Of a stretch of DNA of 64,000 nucleotides, positions 53,176 through 62,936 are shown in pieces. Within the stretch, counting starts at the first letter, position 1, and every line of letters begins with the position of its first letter. A program made the translations under genes and the position numbers. Origin of the DNA: G963678255 sp963678255 (GTDB lineage Bacteria; Cloacimonadota; Cloacimonadia; Cloacimonadales; WRIO01); assembly GCA_963678255.2 (NCBI GenBank), contig CAXXTW010000002.1:1426001-1490000 (forward strand), written 5' to 3'. The notes below the pieces were generated by a model, which was not told where the DNA came from, searched no databases, and was given only the letters and a program-made list of their open reading frames with translations.

Positions 53176-53664
53176 TTAAAAATTATAAGTAAAATTCACA
53201 CTATTTGGTCTTATTGCAAATTGTAATTGATTTTTCTTAATTGGACTTTGATTGTAAGAATAATATTCATCGATAGCTTTTTTAGTATGATTTGTATAAC
53301 CTATTTGAAACGGAATTGCAATTAAAACACACCCTGCTCCAATACCAGCTAATTCCCATTGAGGTTCTCCACCCCCAAGTTGTGTTCCAATTGGCCAACC
53401 AATCAAGGCACCACCAATTACTGAAAATAAAGTCATCATGCTATAATTTTTCTTCGCAATTACCATTTCTTTTTGAGAGTTTGGATTTGAGCTGGTGATT
53501 TGAATGATTTCATTAATATTAATGACTTTACTTTTAAACTTAAAAACAGTACCTAAAGGTAATTTCACAATTTCAATTTTTTCTTGCTCTTGTGCAAATA
53601 ATTGAGCAGAAAAAAAGATTAAGAAAATAAAGATAACTCCTATTAATCTTTTGTTGATATTCAT
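53176..53664 (-). CDS. Secreted/membrane protein with glycine-zipper helices
   Basis: 162 residues. Signal peptide (KRLIGVIFIFLIFFSAQLFA), a short beta domain (IEIVKLPLGTVFKFKSKVININEIIQI), then two helices rich in Gly (LFSVIGGALIGWPIGTQLGGG and LAGIGAGCVLIAIPF) as in glycine-zipper envelope proteins. TAGGAGG precedes the ATG, so the longer upstream frame was rejected. Function unknown. Confidence 0.75.
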   Translation of the reverse strand: MNINKRLIGVIFIFLIFFSAQLFAQEQEKIEIVKLPLGTVFKFKSKVININEIIQITSSNPNSQKEMVIAKKNYSMMTLFSVIGGALIGWPIGTQLGGGEPQWELAGIGAGCVLIAIPFQIGYTNHTKKAIDEYYSYNQSPIKKNQLQFAIRPNSVNFTYNF

Positions 53665-53787
53665 ACGAATCCTCCTAATATTTATTTTGTACTTCATATT
53701 ATTAACTATATTTTTTGACAACAATAAATTGCCATATTGTAATCTTTGGAACAATTTTCTTCCTATTGCATATAGCACCGTGCTGGT

Positions 53788-54055
53788 CTATAAATCAAAC
53801 TTCTTTGTCATATACTCATTCATTATTTTTCCTGCTTTTTCTTTTGCCCATGCTTCCAGTCCCATCTTCTTAATTAAAGCTAAATGATAAACCTTCGTAT
53901 TATGAGGGATTCTATTTGCTCTATCAGCTAAGGGTTGAAGATTATCACAAGGGAAATCATCACATTCACTGCAATTATGAATTTGTTGTTCTTGAGTGCA
54001 AAGATAAACTTTACATTGTCCGTTTTCATTTAAGATTGAGCATTTACCTTCAGGA
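53788..54055 (-). pseudogene. DUF3795 second copy, C-terminal part
   Basis: Encodes EGKCSILNENGQCKVYLC through the C-terminus, differing from the intact copy at 51676 by only a few residues. It is cut at 54055 by the IS21-type element; the target-site repeat CAGGA (54051-54055) recurs at 58280-58284. Confidence 0.9.
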
Positions 54056-54229
54056 TGGATATTTCGGTGGAAGTGAACCACTTTCACGGAAAAACAGAGC
54101 CACTATCACGCTAATTTAGAGCCACCTTCACGGAAAGAGAGCCACGTCATTATTCGATTGCCTTAAATTTCAATTATTCTATGATTTAACAATGTACTCA
54201 AGTACAAATAAATCATGGAGGTGATAATT

Positions 54230-55765
54230 ATGATTAATTATCATGAGATTCTGAGGTTACGTAGTTTTGGCTATACCCAGCGCCAAATAGCCCTATGTTT
54301 ACATTGCTCCCGAAATACTGTTTCGGATATTTATGAGCTTTCAGATGCAAAAGGGGTGTCATGGGATACTCACTCAAAATTTTCAAATCAAGAGATTATT
54401 CGACTTCTTTATCCTGAAAAAGAAAACCCAAGTTTAAGAAAGATTCCTGATTACAATTTAATCCACAAAGAGTTAGCTAGACCCGGCGTAACTCTGACAT
54501 TGCTTTGGAGTGAATATTATGAACGATCTCATACTGAAGGGCTGATACCTTATCAATATACTCAGTTCTGCGACTATTACAGGTATTATATTAAAAAATC
54601 AAAGGCAACAATGCGTATTAAAAGAAAGCCAGGCGAATTACTTGAAGTGGATTGGGCTGGATCTACGTTATTTATAACAGATCATATCACAGGCGAACTT
54701 ATACCGGCTTATGTCTTTGTTGCAGCTCTTTCATGCAGTCAATATTCCTATGCTGAAGCATTTCCTTCAATGAAAACTGAAAAATGGATTAATGCTCATA
54801 TACATGCTTATCAGTTCTTTAATGGTGTCACCCGCATATTAGTCCCTGATAATTTAAAGACAGGAGTAGTGAAACACAGTAAATCCGAAGTCATACTCAA
54901 TAAAGCATATCAGGAAATGGCAGAATATTACGGAACGGCAGTCATTCCGGCTAGGCCTTATTCTCCAAAAGATAAACCTAATGCAGAAGGAACTGTTGGG
55001 ATTATATCAACCTGGATTATTGCCGCTTTGCGTAATGAACGCTTTTTTTCTTTTTCTGAACTCAATAATGCAATTAAAAGCAAGTTAACAGATTTTAATC
55101 AAAAGCCTTTCCAAAAGAAGATTGGCTGCAGGTTAAGTGCCTTTGAAGAAGAAGAAAAATCCTTCTTAATACCCTTACCTGCAAGCCATTATGAATTGTC
55201 ATCGTGGGCAACAGCAACAATTCAGATGGACTATCTTATAAATGTAGATAAATGTCAATACTCAGTTCCATATGAATATATTGGGCATTCAGTTGATATT
55301 AGGTATACGTATAAAACAATTGAGGTTTTCTATAAAAACATTCGAATTGCTTCTCATTTGAGAAGATATAATACAACTTCTCCAATAGTTTTACCCGAGC
55401 ATATGCCAGAAAATCATAAACGATTTCTTAGCTGGAATAGAGAAACTTTTCTTGAATGGGCAAAATCTGCAGGCAAAAATACATTATGTATAATGGAATC
55501 ATTGTTGAAATCCAATAAAATTGAAGAACAATCATATAAGTCCTGTGGTGTTTTAATGAAACTTGCAGACAGATTTTCATTTGAACGTATTGAATATGCT
55601 TGTGAAAAAGCTCTTTATTACACTCCTGCCCCAAGCGTAAAAATGGTTCAAACAATCCTAAAGACAGGACAAGATAGTATTAAAATGCAAGAAAAAGCAG
55701 TTAATGAACAAAAAGGTGAACAATACGGGTTTACTCGCAGAAAAAACAATAAAGGAGATATATAA
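54230..55765 (+). CDS. istA: IS21 transposase IstA
   Basis: 511 residues. N-terminal HTH (ILRLRSFGYTQRQIALCLHCSRNTVSDIY), then a DDE integrase core with D in LLEVDWAG, D in ILVPDNLKTGV and E in KDKPNAEGTVG, and a C-terminal Mu-type domain. Length is standard. ATG 54230 is preceded by GGAGGTGAT; an ATG five codons earlier overlaps that site and is unlikely. It needs IstB for efficient transposition, which is broken here. Confidence 0.95.
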   Translation: MINYHEILRLRSFGYTQRQIALCLHCSRNTVSDIYELSDAKGVSWDTHSKFSNQEIIRLLYPEKENPSLRKIPDYNLIHKELARPGVTLTLLWSEYYERSHTEGLIPYQYTQFCDYYRYYIKKSKATMRIKRKPGELLEVDWAGSTLFITDHITGELIPAYVFVAALSCSQYSYAEAFPSMKTEKWINAHIHAYQFFNGVTRILVPDNLKTGVVKHSKSEVILNKAYQEMAEYYGTAVIPARPYSPKDKPNAEGTVGIISTWIIAALRNERFFSFSELNNAIKSKLTDFNQKPFQKKIGCRLSAFEEEEKSFLIPLPASHYELSSWATATIQMDYLINVDKCQYSVPYEYIGHSVDIRYTYKTIEVFYKNIRIASHLRRYNTTSPIVLPEHMPENHKRFLSWNRETFLEWAKSAGKNTLCIMESLLKSNKIEEQSYKSCGVLMKLADRFSFERIEYACEKALYYTPAPSVKMVQTILKTGQDSIKMQEKAVNEQKGEQYGFTRRKNNKGDI

Positions 55766-55766
55766 A

Positions 55767-56033
55767 ATGGTTAATCAATCTACATATGAAAAGCTAAATC
55801 AAATGAATCTAAATGGCTTTGTTGAAGCGTTAAGGATACAAATGGAAAATTATGAATATAGCAATTTATCATTTGAAGAACGTATCGGATTGCTTGTTGA
55901 TTTTGAATGGTCAAGAAGACAGTCCAATAAGATATCAAAATGTATTAAAGAAGCTCATTTAAGATATCTTAATGCTTGCGTGGAAGATATAGAATACCTC
56001 CCCGATCGTAAACTTGATAATCACAAATACTAA
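55767..56033 (+). pseudogene. istB: istB, N-terminal part
   Basis: 88 codons of the IS21 helper ATPase: N-terminal MNLNGFVEALRIQ and FEERIGLLVDFEWSRRQSNKI are normal. It ends at a TAA (56031-56033) located at the IS66 insertion point. Comparing frames, the upstream and downstream halves differ by one base even before insertion, so a single-base loss (TACT-AAAA for TACTTAAAA) is inferred. AAAGGAGATATA precedes the ATG. Confidence 0.85.
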
Positions 56034-56040
56034 AATTATC

Positions 56041-57652
56041 GTAACTACTCAGGTATTAATATTATCTGGGAGAAAGTTCAGGGATTTTAGACAGAATATC
56101 AAAGATATTTAATCCTCTTTTTTTAGTAGTATCAATAACGGATCTAATGATACAGTAGTCCTGAGCCCCATTTTTAAACTGCCCAGACACTTTAAGTTTA
56201 ACTTTAACATTTCTAAGAGCTCTTTCTGAATCATTGTTATCCGGAGGAATGACTGTTTCATAAACACAAGGCAAAATATATCCTCTGATTTTTATCAAAG
56301 ATTTCTGAAGAGTAGAGGTTTCTTTAAACTCTTTTTTGCAAATAGTCATCGCCAGTAGAATATTGATTTTATCTTCAAAGTGTTTCATTTCTGGAGAAGA
56401 TCTGTCATAATCTATTGTTTGGATTCGCTTGAATTGAAAAATTTCTTTTACCAGGCTTTTGAAATCAGTAGAAAAAGGATGCTTTTCTCTTTCCTCAATA
56501 TAAGTTAGATCTCTAAGAATATGAGCCAGACAAATCTGATGATTTAAAGCCTTCGTTTTTAACTGAGCGGAAAATCTGTCCGTAACTAACACAGATTCAG
56601 GCAAACCGTTTTCCCATATTTTTTGAATTGTCTCGTATCCTCTGGTATGAGAATATTCAAGAAACACATTCTTAAGGTCTCTCCAAGCCCAAATCCATCC
56701 TTTTTTACCATTGACCTTTACGCTTGTTTCATCAGAACCAACAACTTTCGAGGAGCTCAGATTCTTTTTAATTCTCTCATAGATAACCTTAGATTTATCA
56801 GCAAATTTCCTTAATATGTTTTTCAATGATCCCTGGGAAATTCTTATATTAACAACATCAGACAACAGCTGAGCTGTTCTTTTAAATGGAATACATTGGT
56901 AAACATTCAAATACGAAACGATGGTCTGAATGTTTTCACCGTACTGAACCGGGGCCGTAACATTTTCAGGATATTCAGCCAGATATTTATTATTACAATC
57001 AGGGCAAATGCATGAATATTGCTGAAATTCTTTGATGAATGCTTGTATAGAAGGGATATCAATCACCTGTCGTTTGGAATTTAATCTAAATTCATCATCA
57101 TTAAAATGATGTCCACAATGACATTGATTTACCTTTAATTCAACAATCTGATCCGGATTTTTTACTTGTAAAAGGGTTTTTCCATTATGACCGGACTGTC
57201 CTCCGCTTTTCTTATTGCTTTTTTCTCTTGTACTTTTATTCTTTCTTGATAAGTCCATCGAAGGAGGTATTGATGAATTGTTACTGTTCTTAGGGTTATT
57301 TTTCTTTTCGAGAATTTTCATTAAGAAATCAACCTTTTCACTTAAAAGCCTGATTTCTTCTTTGAGTTCAGCTCTTTCTTCTGCAATGCTGATTTTTAAC
57401 CGGCAAATTTCCAGTTTAAGCCTGTCATTTTCAGCTTTAGCTTCATAATATTTACTTTTATAATCCATAAGTACATAATGAATTAATTAACTATATATGT
57501 CAATGTATTTCTTATTAATATTGATAGTTTTTTATAATATAATGTGTATATTTTAAGTGTTAATATATATTATTGGAAAGGTAAATAATAAGGCATGATT
57601 ATAACAAAAAATGGTGTTTTTAAAACTTAACGAAGGGTACCTGAGTAGTTAC
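56041..57652 (-). mobile_element. IS66-type insertion sequence inside istB
   Basis: 1612 bp. Perfect 15-bp inverted repeats GTAACTACTCAGGTA (56041-56055 and, complementary, 57638-57652) flanked by the 8-bp direct repeat AAATTATC (56033-56040 and 57653-57660), the target duplication size of IS66. Only a TnpC-type transposase is present, as in the ISBst12 branch that lacks tnpA and tnpB. Confidence 0.93.
56062..57468 (-). CDS. IS66-family transposase (TnpC type)
   Basis: 468 residues: N-terminal coiled coil (about 5-60), basic NSNNSSIPPSMDLSRKNKS linker, zinc-finger-like CHCGHHF and CICPDCN, then the DDE core with D in VVGSDETSVKVNGKKGW, D in VLVTDRFSA and E in DNNDSERALRNVKVKLKVSG. Complete. 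No obvious ribosome-binding site precedes the ATG. Confidence 0.95.
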   Translation of the reverse strand: MDYKSKYYEAKAENDRLKLEICRLKISIAEERAELKEEIRLLSEKVDFLMKILEKKNNPKNSNNSSIPPSMDLSRKNKSTREKSNKKSGGQSGHNGKTLLQVKNPDQIVELKVNQCHCGHHFNDDEFRLNSKRQVIDIPSIQAFIKEFQQYSCICPDCNNKYLAEYPENVTAPVQYGENIQTIVSYLNVYQCIPFKRTAQLLSDVVNIRISQGSLKNILRKFADKSKVIYERIKKNLSSSKVVGSDETSVKVNGKKGWIWAWRDLKNVFLEYSHTRGYETIQKIWENGLPESVLVTDRFSAQLKTKALNHQICLAHILRDLTYIEEREKHPFSTDFKSLVKEIFQFKRIQTIDYDRSSPEMKHFEDKINILLAMTICKKEFKETSTLQKSLIKIRGYILPCVYETVIPPDNNDSERALRNVKVKLKVSGQFKNGAQDYCIIRSVIDTTKKRGLNIFDILSKIPELSPR

Positions 57653-58150
57653 AAATTATCTTCTTATCAGTATATTAGAGACAATCACAATATTATCCTT
57701 AAGGGAGCTTCGGGAAATGGTAAAACATATATTGCATGCGCATTAGCGATCTCTGCATGCAGACAATCATTAAGTGTTAAATATACAAGGCTCCCTGAAC
57801 TGATAAATGATTTATTAGTTGCTCGAGGAGAAGGAAATTTTAAAAGATTCATAAAATCATGTCAAAAATATGATTTGTTAATTTTAGATGAGTGGCTTTT
57901 AAAACCTCTTTCAAATGAACAAGCTATGGATCTTCTTGAAATCATTGAAGTAAGAACAAAAAATGGTTCAATTATCTTTTGTACTCAATATGATACTCAA
58001 GGCTGGCAGGAAAGGATTGGTACAAATGAAGCCGTAACTTTGTCTGATGCAATAATCGATAGAATAAAACATAACTCTTACGAAATAATGATCGAAGGGA
58101 ATATGTCTATGAGAGAACGATATGGAATAAAGAAAAAAATCAAGAAATGA
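57653..58150 (+). pseudogene. istB: istB, C-terminal part
   Basis: Carries the AAA+ core of IstB: Walker A KGASGNGKTY, Walker B DLLILDEWLL, sensor FCTQYD and C-terminal DAIIDRIKHNSYEI. It is separated from its N-terminal half by the IS66-type element and is in a different frame. The open frame runs on from IS66 sequence upstream, so a fusion start inside the element at 57611 is possible but improbable. Confidence 0.88.
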
Positions 58151-58279
58151 CTGTAAAATAATCATTTTATGAAGAGAGCCATCATTTAGGTGGCTCTCTG
58201 TCCGTTAACATGGCTCTGTTTTTCCGTGAAGCTGGCTCTATTTCTCCGACATGGTGGCTCTCTGAGAACGTAATATTCA

Positions 58280-58474
58280 CAGGAAAGATATTATTCTTTT
58301 CAGATAAAGCCCTATCCCTTTTCGACTGCGACAACCTTCACAAGTTGATTTATCATAATCCATTCCAAGACCTTCTGATATACGCTTTTTGATCATTTCA
58401 TTTGAATTTGCTTTATAGGCTCCACATTCAAAACAAGGAATGCCACAAGGAGCAGTCATATCTTTATAATCCAT
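58280..58474 (-). pseudogene. DUF3795 second copy, N-terminal part
   Basis: Encodes MDYKDMTAPCGIPCFECGAY through CEGCRSRKGIG as in the intact copy, then loses frame because one base is missing (GATAAAGCCC versus GATAAAAACCC), and is cut at 58280 by the IS21-type element. Confidence 0.9.
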
Positions 58475-58737
58475 TTAAACCTCCAATTGTTTTATTTAAC
58501 ACAGAATTTTGGATGATTGCATACATCTGTCAAGTTAACCCATCTTTACCATTCAAACAAAGATTTTAAACTTTTTTTTCATTAATCCTTCAAAACAAGT
58601 TAATTGATAGCAGTTAACTAAAGCGTAAAACGCCTCAATAAGCAACGATCTCTGTCTTAGACGACTTTATGTTCAGAATAATGAAAAAAATATAGCAAGA
58701 AAAGTCAAATGTAGTGCCCCAAATACAAATATAATGC

Positions 58738-58766
58738 TTGACAAATAATCAGCAAAAATATAATTT
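58738..58766 (+). promoter_or_regulatory. Promoter of the IS1634-type transposase
   Basis: TTGACA (58738-58743) with TATAAT at 58759-58764 (15-bp spacing) or TAATTT at 58761-58766 (17 bp). The start codon at 58776 would be almost leaderless. Confidence 0.5.
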
Positions 58767-58775
58767 GATTACATT

Positions 58776-60596
58776 ATGTATATAAGAGATTTAAAAAAAG
58801 GTGATAAGATTATTTTTAGACTCGTAGAGTCATACAGAGGACCAAATGGTCCAAGACAGAGGACTGTTTTAACTTTTAATGAGTTAAATTTACCTAAAGA
58901 ACAATGGAAAGAATTAGCTAATATTGTTGAAATGCTACTTTCAGGTCAAACTTTCATCAATAACAATACGAGTATCATTGATCAAGCTGAGTCTATTGTA
59001 AAGCTTATCAAAAGAAAAAAGATTTTAAAAGCAGATAATCAATATGATAAAGTAGAACTACCTGACAAAGATATTCAAAATGTGGATATAAACAGTCTAA
59101 AACATACAGAAGTCCGTTCAATTGGAGCAGAACACGTGGCTCTGTCTGTATATAAGGAATTAGAAATAGATAAGGTACTTAAAGAAAATGGATTTTCAGA
59201 GCACCAAAGAGAAGTTGCAGCTTTATCAATAATCGGAAGACTTGTTTATCCTGAAAGTGAGAAGTCAACAAGAGAATGGGCAATTAACAAATCAGGACTG
59301 GACTCCTTATTAAATACTTCATTTTCAAAATTATCAAATAACTCACTTTACCGAATAACAGATAAACTCTATTCATTAAAAGAAACCCTAGAAAGTCATT
59401 TGATTGAAAAAGAGCGTAGTCTATTAAATTTAAAAGAGAGATTAGTTTTATTTGATTTAACCAATACGTATTTTGAAGGTAATTGTTCATCAATACCAGG
59501 CGCAAAATTTGGTTTATCAAAAGAGAAAAGAAAAGATTGTCGATTATTGACATTAGGCTTTATCATAGATGAGAATGGTTTTCCAAAAACATGCAAAGTA
59601 ATGGAAGGAAACCAAAGTGAGCCATCTTCTTTAGTTGATATGATTAAGCAACTGGAACAAGCAAGTAATGAAAAAGACCGTTTGTTTAAAGATAAAATAG
59701 TCGTAATTGATGCAGGAATATCTTCAGAATCTAATTTAAAATACTTGTCTGATCAAGGCTATCATTACATCTGTGTTGCGAAAAATAAACCTTTCAGTTG
59801 TGAAGAAATTAACCAGTTAGAAGCTTCAGATATTTTTTCAACCCAAGACAAAGAGATTAAGGCAACCATTCTAAAAAAAGAGGATGAGACATATTTATAC
59901 TGTGTGAGTCCAATGAAAAAAGTAAAAGAGCAATCAATGCTTGAAAGTTTTACAAAAAAATATATTCGTGATTTAGAATTATTGAAAGAATCCCTGGCAA
60001 AGAAAAAAACGGTTAAATCGTATGATAAAATATTAGAAAAATTGGGCAGATTAAAAGAAAAACACAAATCTATCTCGAGATTTATTGTAGTGGATATTGA
60101 ACAAGAAGATAATCTTGTTCAAAGTATATCATGGGAAAACACATATTCTGATCAAAAGGACTTTTCTTATAACGGTTCCTATTTTCTAAGAACCAATCTG
60201 AATAATTTTAATGAACAGGAATTATGGAATATCTACTCAACACTAACAAACATAGAATATTCATTCAGATGCCTTAAAAGTGAGTTAGCATTTAGACCTG
60301 TTTATCACAAAATACAGGTAAGGGCGGAGAGTCATTTATTTATAGCAGTATTAGCCTATCATATTTTGAATGTTATCAGAACCAAATTAAAGGCTCATGA
60401 CATAAATTTTTCATGGAATAAAACCAGAGAACTGTTATCAACACATAACCTTATTACAACAGAGATGAAAACAGAAGATTCAAAAATAATAACTATTGTT
60501 CAGCCTTCAGATGCAAATGAGATACAAAAAAGAATATATAAGGCTTTAAACATCAAAATCAACCCAATAAATAGAAAGATAATTAAGTTGCCGTAG
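58776..60596 (+). CDS. IS1634-family (IS4 superfamily) transposase
   Basis: 606 residues. DDE core: D in LVLFDLTNTYFEG, D in IVVIDAGISSESN and E within the YSFRCLKSELAFRPVYH (Y-R-E-type) segment; the C-terminal RAESHLFIAVLAYHILNVIR is a family hallmark. Full length and probably active. No Shine-Dalgarno sequence; see promoter. Confidence 0.93.
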   Translation: MYIRDLKKGDKIIFRLVESYRGPNGPRQRTVLTFNELNLPKEQWKELANIVEMLLSGQTFINNNTSIIDQAESIVKLIKRKKILKADNQYDKVELPDKDIQNVDINSLKHTEVRSIGAEHVALSVYKELEIDKVLKENGFSEHQREVAALSIIGRLVYPESEKSTREWAINKSGLDSLLNTSFSKLSNNSLYRITDKLYSLKETLESHLIEKERSLLNLKERLVLFDLTNTYFEGNCSSIPGAKFGLSKEKRKDCRLLTLGFIIDENGFPKTCKVMEGNQSEPSSLVDMIKQLEQASNEKDRLFKDKIVVIDAGISSESNLKYLSDQGYHYICVAKNKPFSCEEINQLEASDIFSTQDKEIKATILKKEDETYLYCVSPMKKVKEQSMLESFTKKYIRDLELLKESLAKKKTVKSYDKILEKLGRLKEKHKSISRFIVVDIEQEDNLVQSISWENTYSDQKDFSYNGSYFLRTNLNNFNEQELWNIYSTLTNIEYSFRCLKSELAFRPVYHKIQVRAESHLFIAVLAYHILNVIRTKLKAHDINFSWNKTRELLSTHNLITTEMKTEDSKIITIVQPSDANEIQKRIYKALNIKINPINRKIIKLP

Positions 60597-60710
60597 TGCC
60601 CCGCACTTTTAATTATGTATATTTTACAATGACTTACGATAAATTATGGTAAAGATGGGTTAACGATAAAGGTGAAGATGTGCTTGTTATGTCAAATTTA
60701 ATAAGGTAAA

Positions 60711-61640
60711 TCATCTATTTAAAAATTCTTCATGTAGACCATCAATTCTTTCTGATATATTATATAGTTCAACAAGTCTTTTAATTATATCTTCTTTTTC
60801 GTTACACTCGGATAATTGATCTTGGGCATAAATAATACCTGTGTGTTGAAGTAGAATTGAAATTGCAAACAATGGTTGAGGTCTGACTCTCTGAGAATGA
60901 TCTTTCAAAAAATAACTTCCATTATCATATTTTAAATCATTAAGAAGCAAATCTTGCCAATTTCCATGTACAGAATTGCTCATATTACTAAATATTGCAG
61001 GATATAAATCCGCTAAACCTGATTCTTTGAATCGATTGTAAATTGAATCACCCCAAGGTTTTCTTTTGTTTAGAGCTATTGTAGATGGATTTATTAAAGA
61101 TTTTTTAAATGTTAGATTTATAGAGCTAATCATTCTGTTTTCAATAGGCAGTGTTTCTCCTCTATCTTTAATATTCTTTTCAATTTTTATAAGTAGATCT
61201 TTTTCATATTTAAGTGAATAAGTAACAAAATCATCAAATAATTTTGGATCATTTTTTTTAATTAAGTAAACTAAATTAACCGCAGATTCAGAAATTGAGC
61301 GACCTAATATGAAACAAGTGTCAATTCTTTGATTAACTATTTCACTAAAAAATCCTTTTGAAATCCTACATACTCTGTTTAATAATCCTAAAAGAATTGC
61401 TTCATTTCTATTTCTTCCAGATATCACTCCTTGTTCATTAACGGTTACATGATTTGACATAATAAGCAGGTAAGAAACTGTCTCTATTAAGACTTTGTAC
61501 AATTCTTGTGTAAAGAAATATTCACTCGTAGCTTGTTTAAATAAGTTGAGTTCAAATATATATCCTATAGGTTTTGCTTGTTCATACTCTTTCAAAATTT
61601 CTCCATATTTCTTGATCCGTTCATTTTTGTGATGCAACAT
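60711..61640 (-). CDS. DUF5677-like protein
   Basis: 309 residues, all-helical. SISESAVNLVYLIKKNDPKLFDDFVTYSLKYEKDLL and YPAIFSNMSNSVHGNWQDLLLNDLK match the DUF5677 pattern (R-x-E/S-E near a helix, then S-x-x-x-H), whose fold is HEPN-like and which is common in phage-defence surroundings. No membrane helix. It sits alone between an IS and the next gene. A nuclease role is possible but not shown. Confidence 0.65.
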   Translation of the reverse strand: MLHHKNERIKKYGEILKEYEQAKPIGYIFELNLFKQATSEYFFTQELYKVLIETVSYLLIMSNHVTVNEQGVISGRNRNEAILLGLLNRVCRISKGFFSEIVNQRIDTCFILGRSISESAVNLVYLIKKNDPKLFDDFVTYSLKYEKDLLIKIEKNIKDRGETLPIENRMISSINLTFKKSLINPSTIALNKRKPWGDSIYNRFKESGLADLYPAIFSNMSNSVHGNWQDLLLNDLKYDNGSYFLKDHSQRVRPQPLFAISILLQHTGIIYAQDQLSECNEKEDIIKRLVELYNISERIDGLHEEFLNR

Positions 61641-62162
61641 AACTTGGTACTACACTACGGATTTTTTAAAACCCAAGTCCCATTCAGGAAATAAATCAAC
61701 AACATGTATAGCTTTTGTTCTTCGAAATAGGGCTACCATTCATCTAAGCGAATGGAATCAACCAAATTCAATCATCTGGACATTCTTCAAAAGCTTTAAG
61801 GGCAAACTTATTTCTTTTTGACAATATCTTTTTTTTGATAAAGATTTTCATAATATTTCTTGCCTAATTTATAATATTTTAAAAATGATTTCATTATACC
61901 ATTAATCTCATGCTAATATTTTCCTCTGGATCCCTTTAGAGTTAACCCATTTGTGGAAATTATTTTCTCTTTCACTATGCGAATTAACATTATAGAACCT
62001 TTGTTTAAACTAACAGTTTTCATACAGTAGATGGCGGAAACTTAGATATTATTTACCTTTTAGGCCAAGCTGTGACTCTGGCATAGTAAACAAGCTTTGT
62101 TAGGAGATGAGCTTTTAGAAGTTTATCTATAAAAACAAATTTCAAAGACCACTATAAAAAAT
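61641..62162. other. Intergenic, nothing recognised
   Basis: About 520 bp of AT-rich sequence. A short hairpin CCATTC...GAATGG lies near 61737-61754. No coding pattern. Confidence 0.4.
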
Positions 62163-62696
62163 TTATCTTTTTCCCTTAACTAGTTCAACTGCCTGAAGCT
62201 TGATTTCATTAATTATTTCCATTTTTTCTTTTATTTGATTTTCACGTAGGATTTTCCCAATTAGAAATAGTGACCTAAAACCAAAAAAGGGTAAAATCTC
62301 CATTAAATCTAAAGAATATATCGGTTTCCCAACATTTAGAATTTTATCTCCTATAGTTAGTGGTATTTCATAATCTACAAGTTCTTGCAAAGTAATATTA
62401 AAATTTTTTAACTCGCCTAAATGGAATTGACACATTGCAAGGCCTAAATAGCTAATACAAAGTCTTATTTCTTTCTCTAAACTTAGAGCACGCCTAAATT
62501 TACTTGCTGCTTCTTTTATCAACTCAATTTGAAGACTACTTGATGAATTCTGTATTTCTTTTAGAATTCGTAGCGCAGTATTCAAATCAGCTTTTACAAT
62601 TTTATCAATTTTTGAATCAATTGTATCTATGAAACCAATGTAATTTCCAATGCAACTTATAACTCTTCCTGCAGTAAAGAAAATCCCAATATCCAT
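62163..62696 (-). CDS. Unrecognised helical protein in defence-like island
   Basis: 177 residues, mostly helical, with a hydrophobic N-terminal stretch (IGIFFTAGRVISCIGNYIGF). Sequence ALRILKEIQNSSSSLQIELIKEAASKFRRAL and YLGLAMCQFHLGELKNFNITLQELV recall TPR-like repeats. There is no obvious ribosome-binding site. It lies between the TIR gene and the DUF5677-like gene on the same strand. Function unknown. Confidence 0.55.
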   Translation of the reverse strand: MDIGIFFTAGRVISCIGNYIGFIDTIDSKIDKIVKADLNTALRILKEIQNSSSSLQIELIKEAASKFRRALSLEKEIRLCISYLGLAMCQFHLGELKNFNITLQELVDYEIPLTIGDKILNVGKPIYSLDLMEILPFFGFRSLFLIGKILRENQIKEKMEIINEIKLQAVELVKGKR

Positions 62697-62936
62697 TTTT
62701 CCACCTTATCTAGAATTGTTAATATTAATTTCTAGATTCTAATAACTGTTTATATTTCTTGTTTGGCAAATAAATATATGCATTATAGCTAGAAAATGTT
62801 TTTCACTTAATTTCTCTGCTGTACCATGAGTGACTTTTAAGAAAAAACCTAGGCCACCAAACCGTTTGAATTGAAAGATTCAGACATAAAATGCTAGAAA
62901 ATTCCACTAAGGACAGCTTTGTTAAGAGCACTTTAT

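Larger units (their letters stand above)
54056..58279 (+). mobile_element. IS21-type insertion sequence, split by an IS66-type element
   Basis: About 2.6 kb of IS21 sequence if the inner element is removed. Ends are imperfect inverted repeats starting TGGATATTTCG (left) and TGAATATTACG (right, complement), flanked by 5-bp CAGGA repeats. Near the ends are several GAGCCAC copies in both orientations, the multiple transposase-binding sites known for IS21. Genes: istA (intact) and istB (broken). It has split a DUF3795 gene. Confidence 0.9.
58534..60664 (+). mobile_element. IS1634-type insertion sequence
   Basis: About 2.1 kb bounded by perfect 19-bp inverted repeats GTTAACCCATCTTTACCAT (58534-58552 and, complementary, 60646-60664). 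No target-site duplication is clear (flanks GTCAA and GATAA). The 10-bp GTAGTGCCCC occurs directly repeated inside both ends (58711 and 60593). Confidence 0.75.

Noticed and set aside
57611..57652. Start of a new istB-derived gene inside the IS66 element
   Set aside because: The ATG at 57611 lies in the inverted-repeat end of the element, has no ribosome-binding site, and the product would lack the IstB N-terminal domain.
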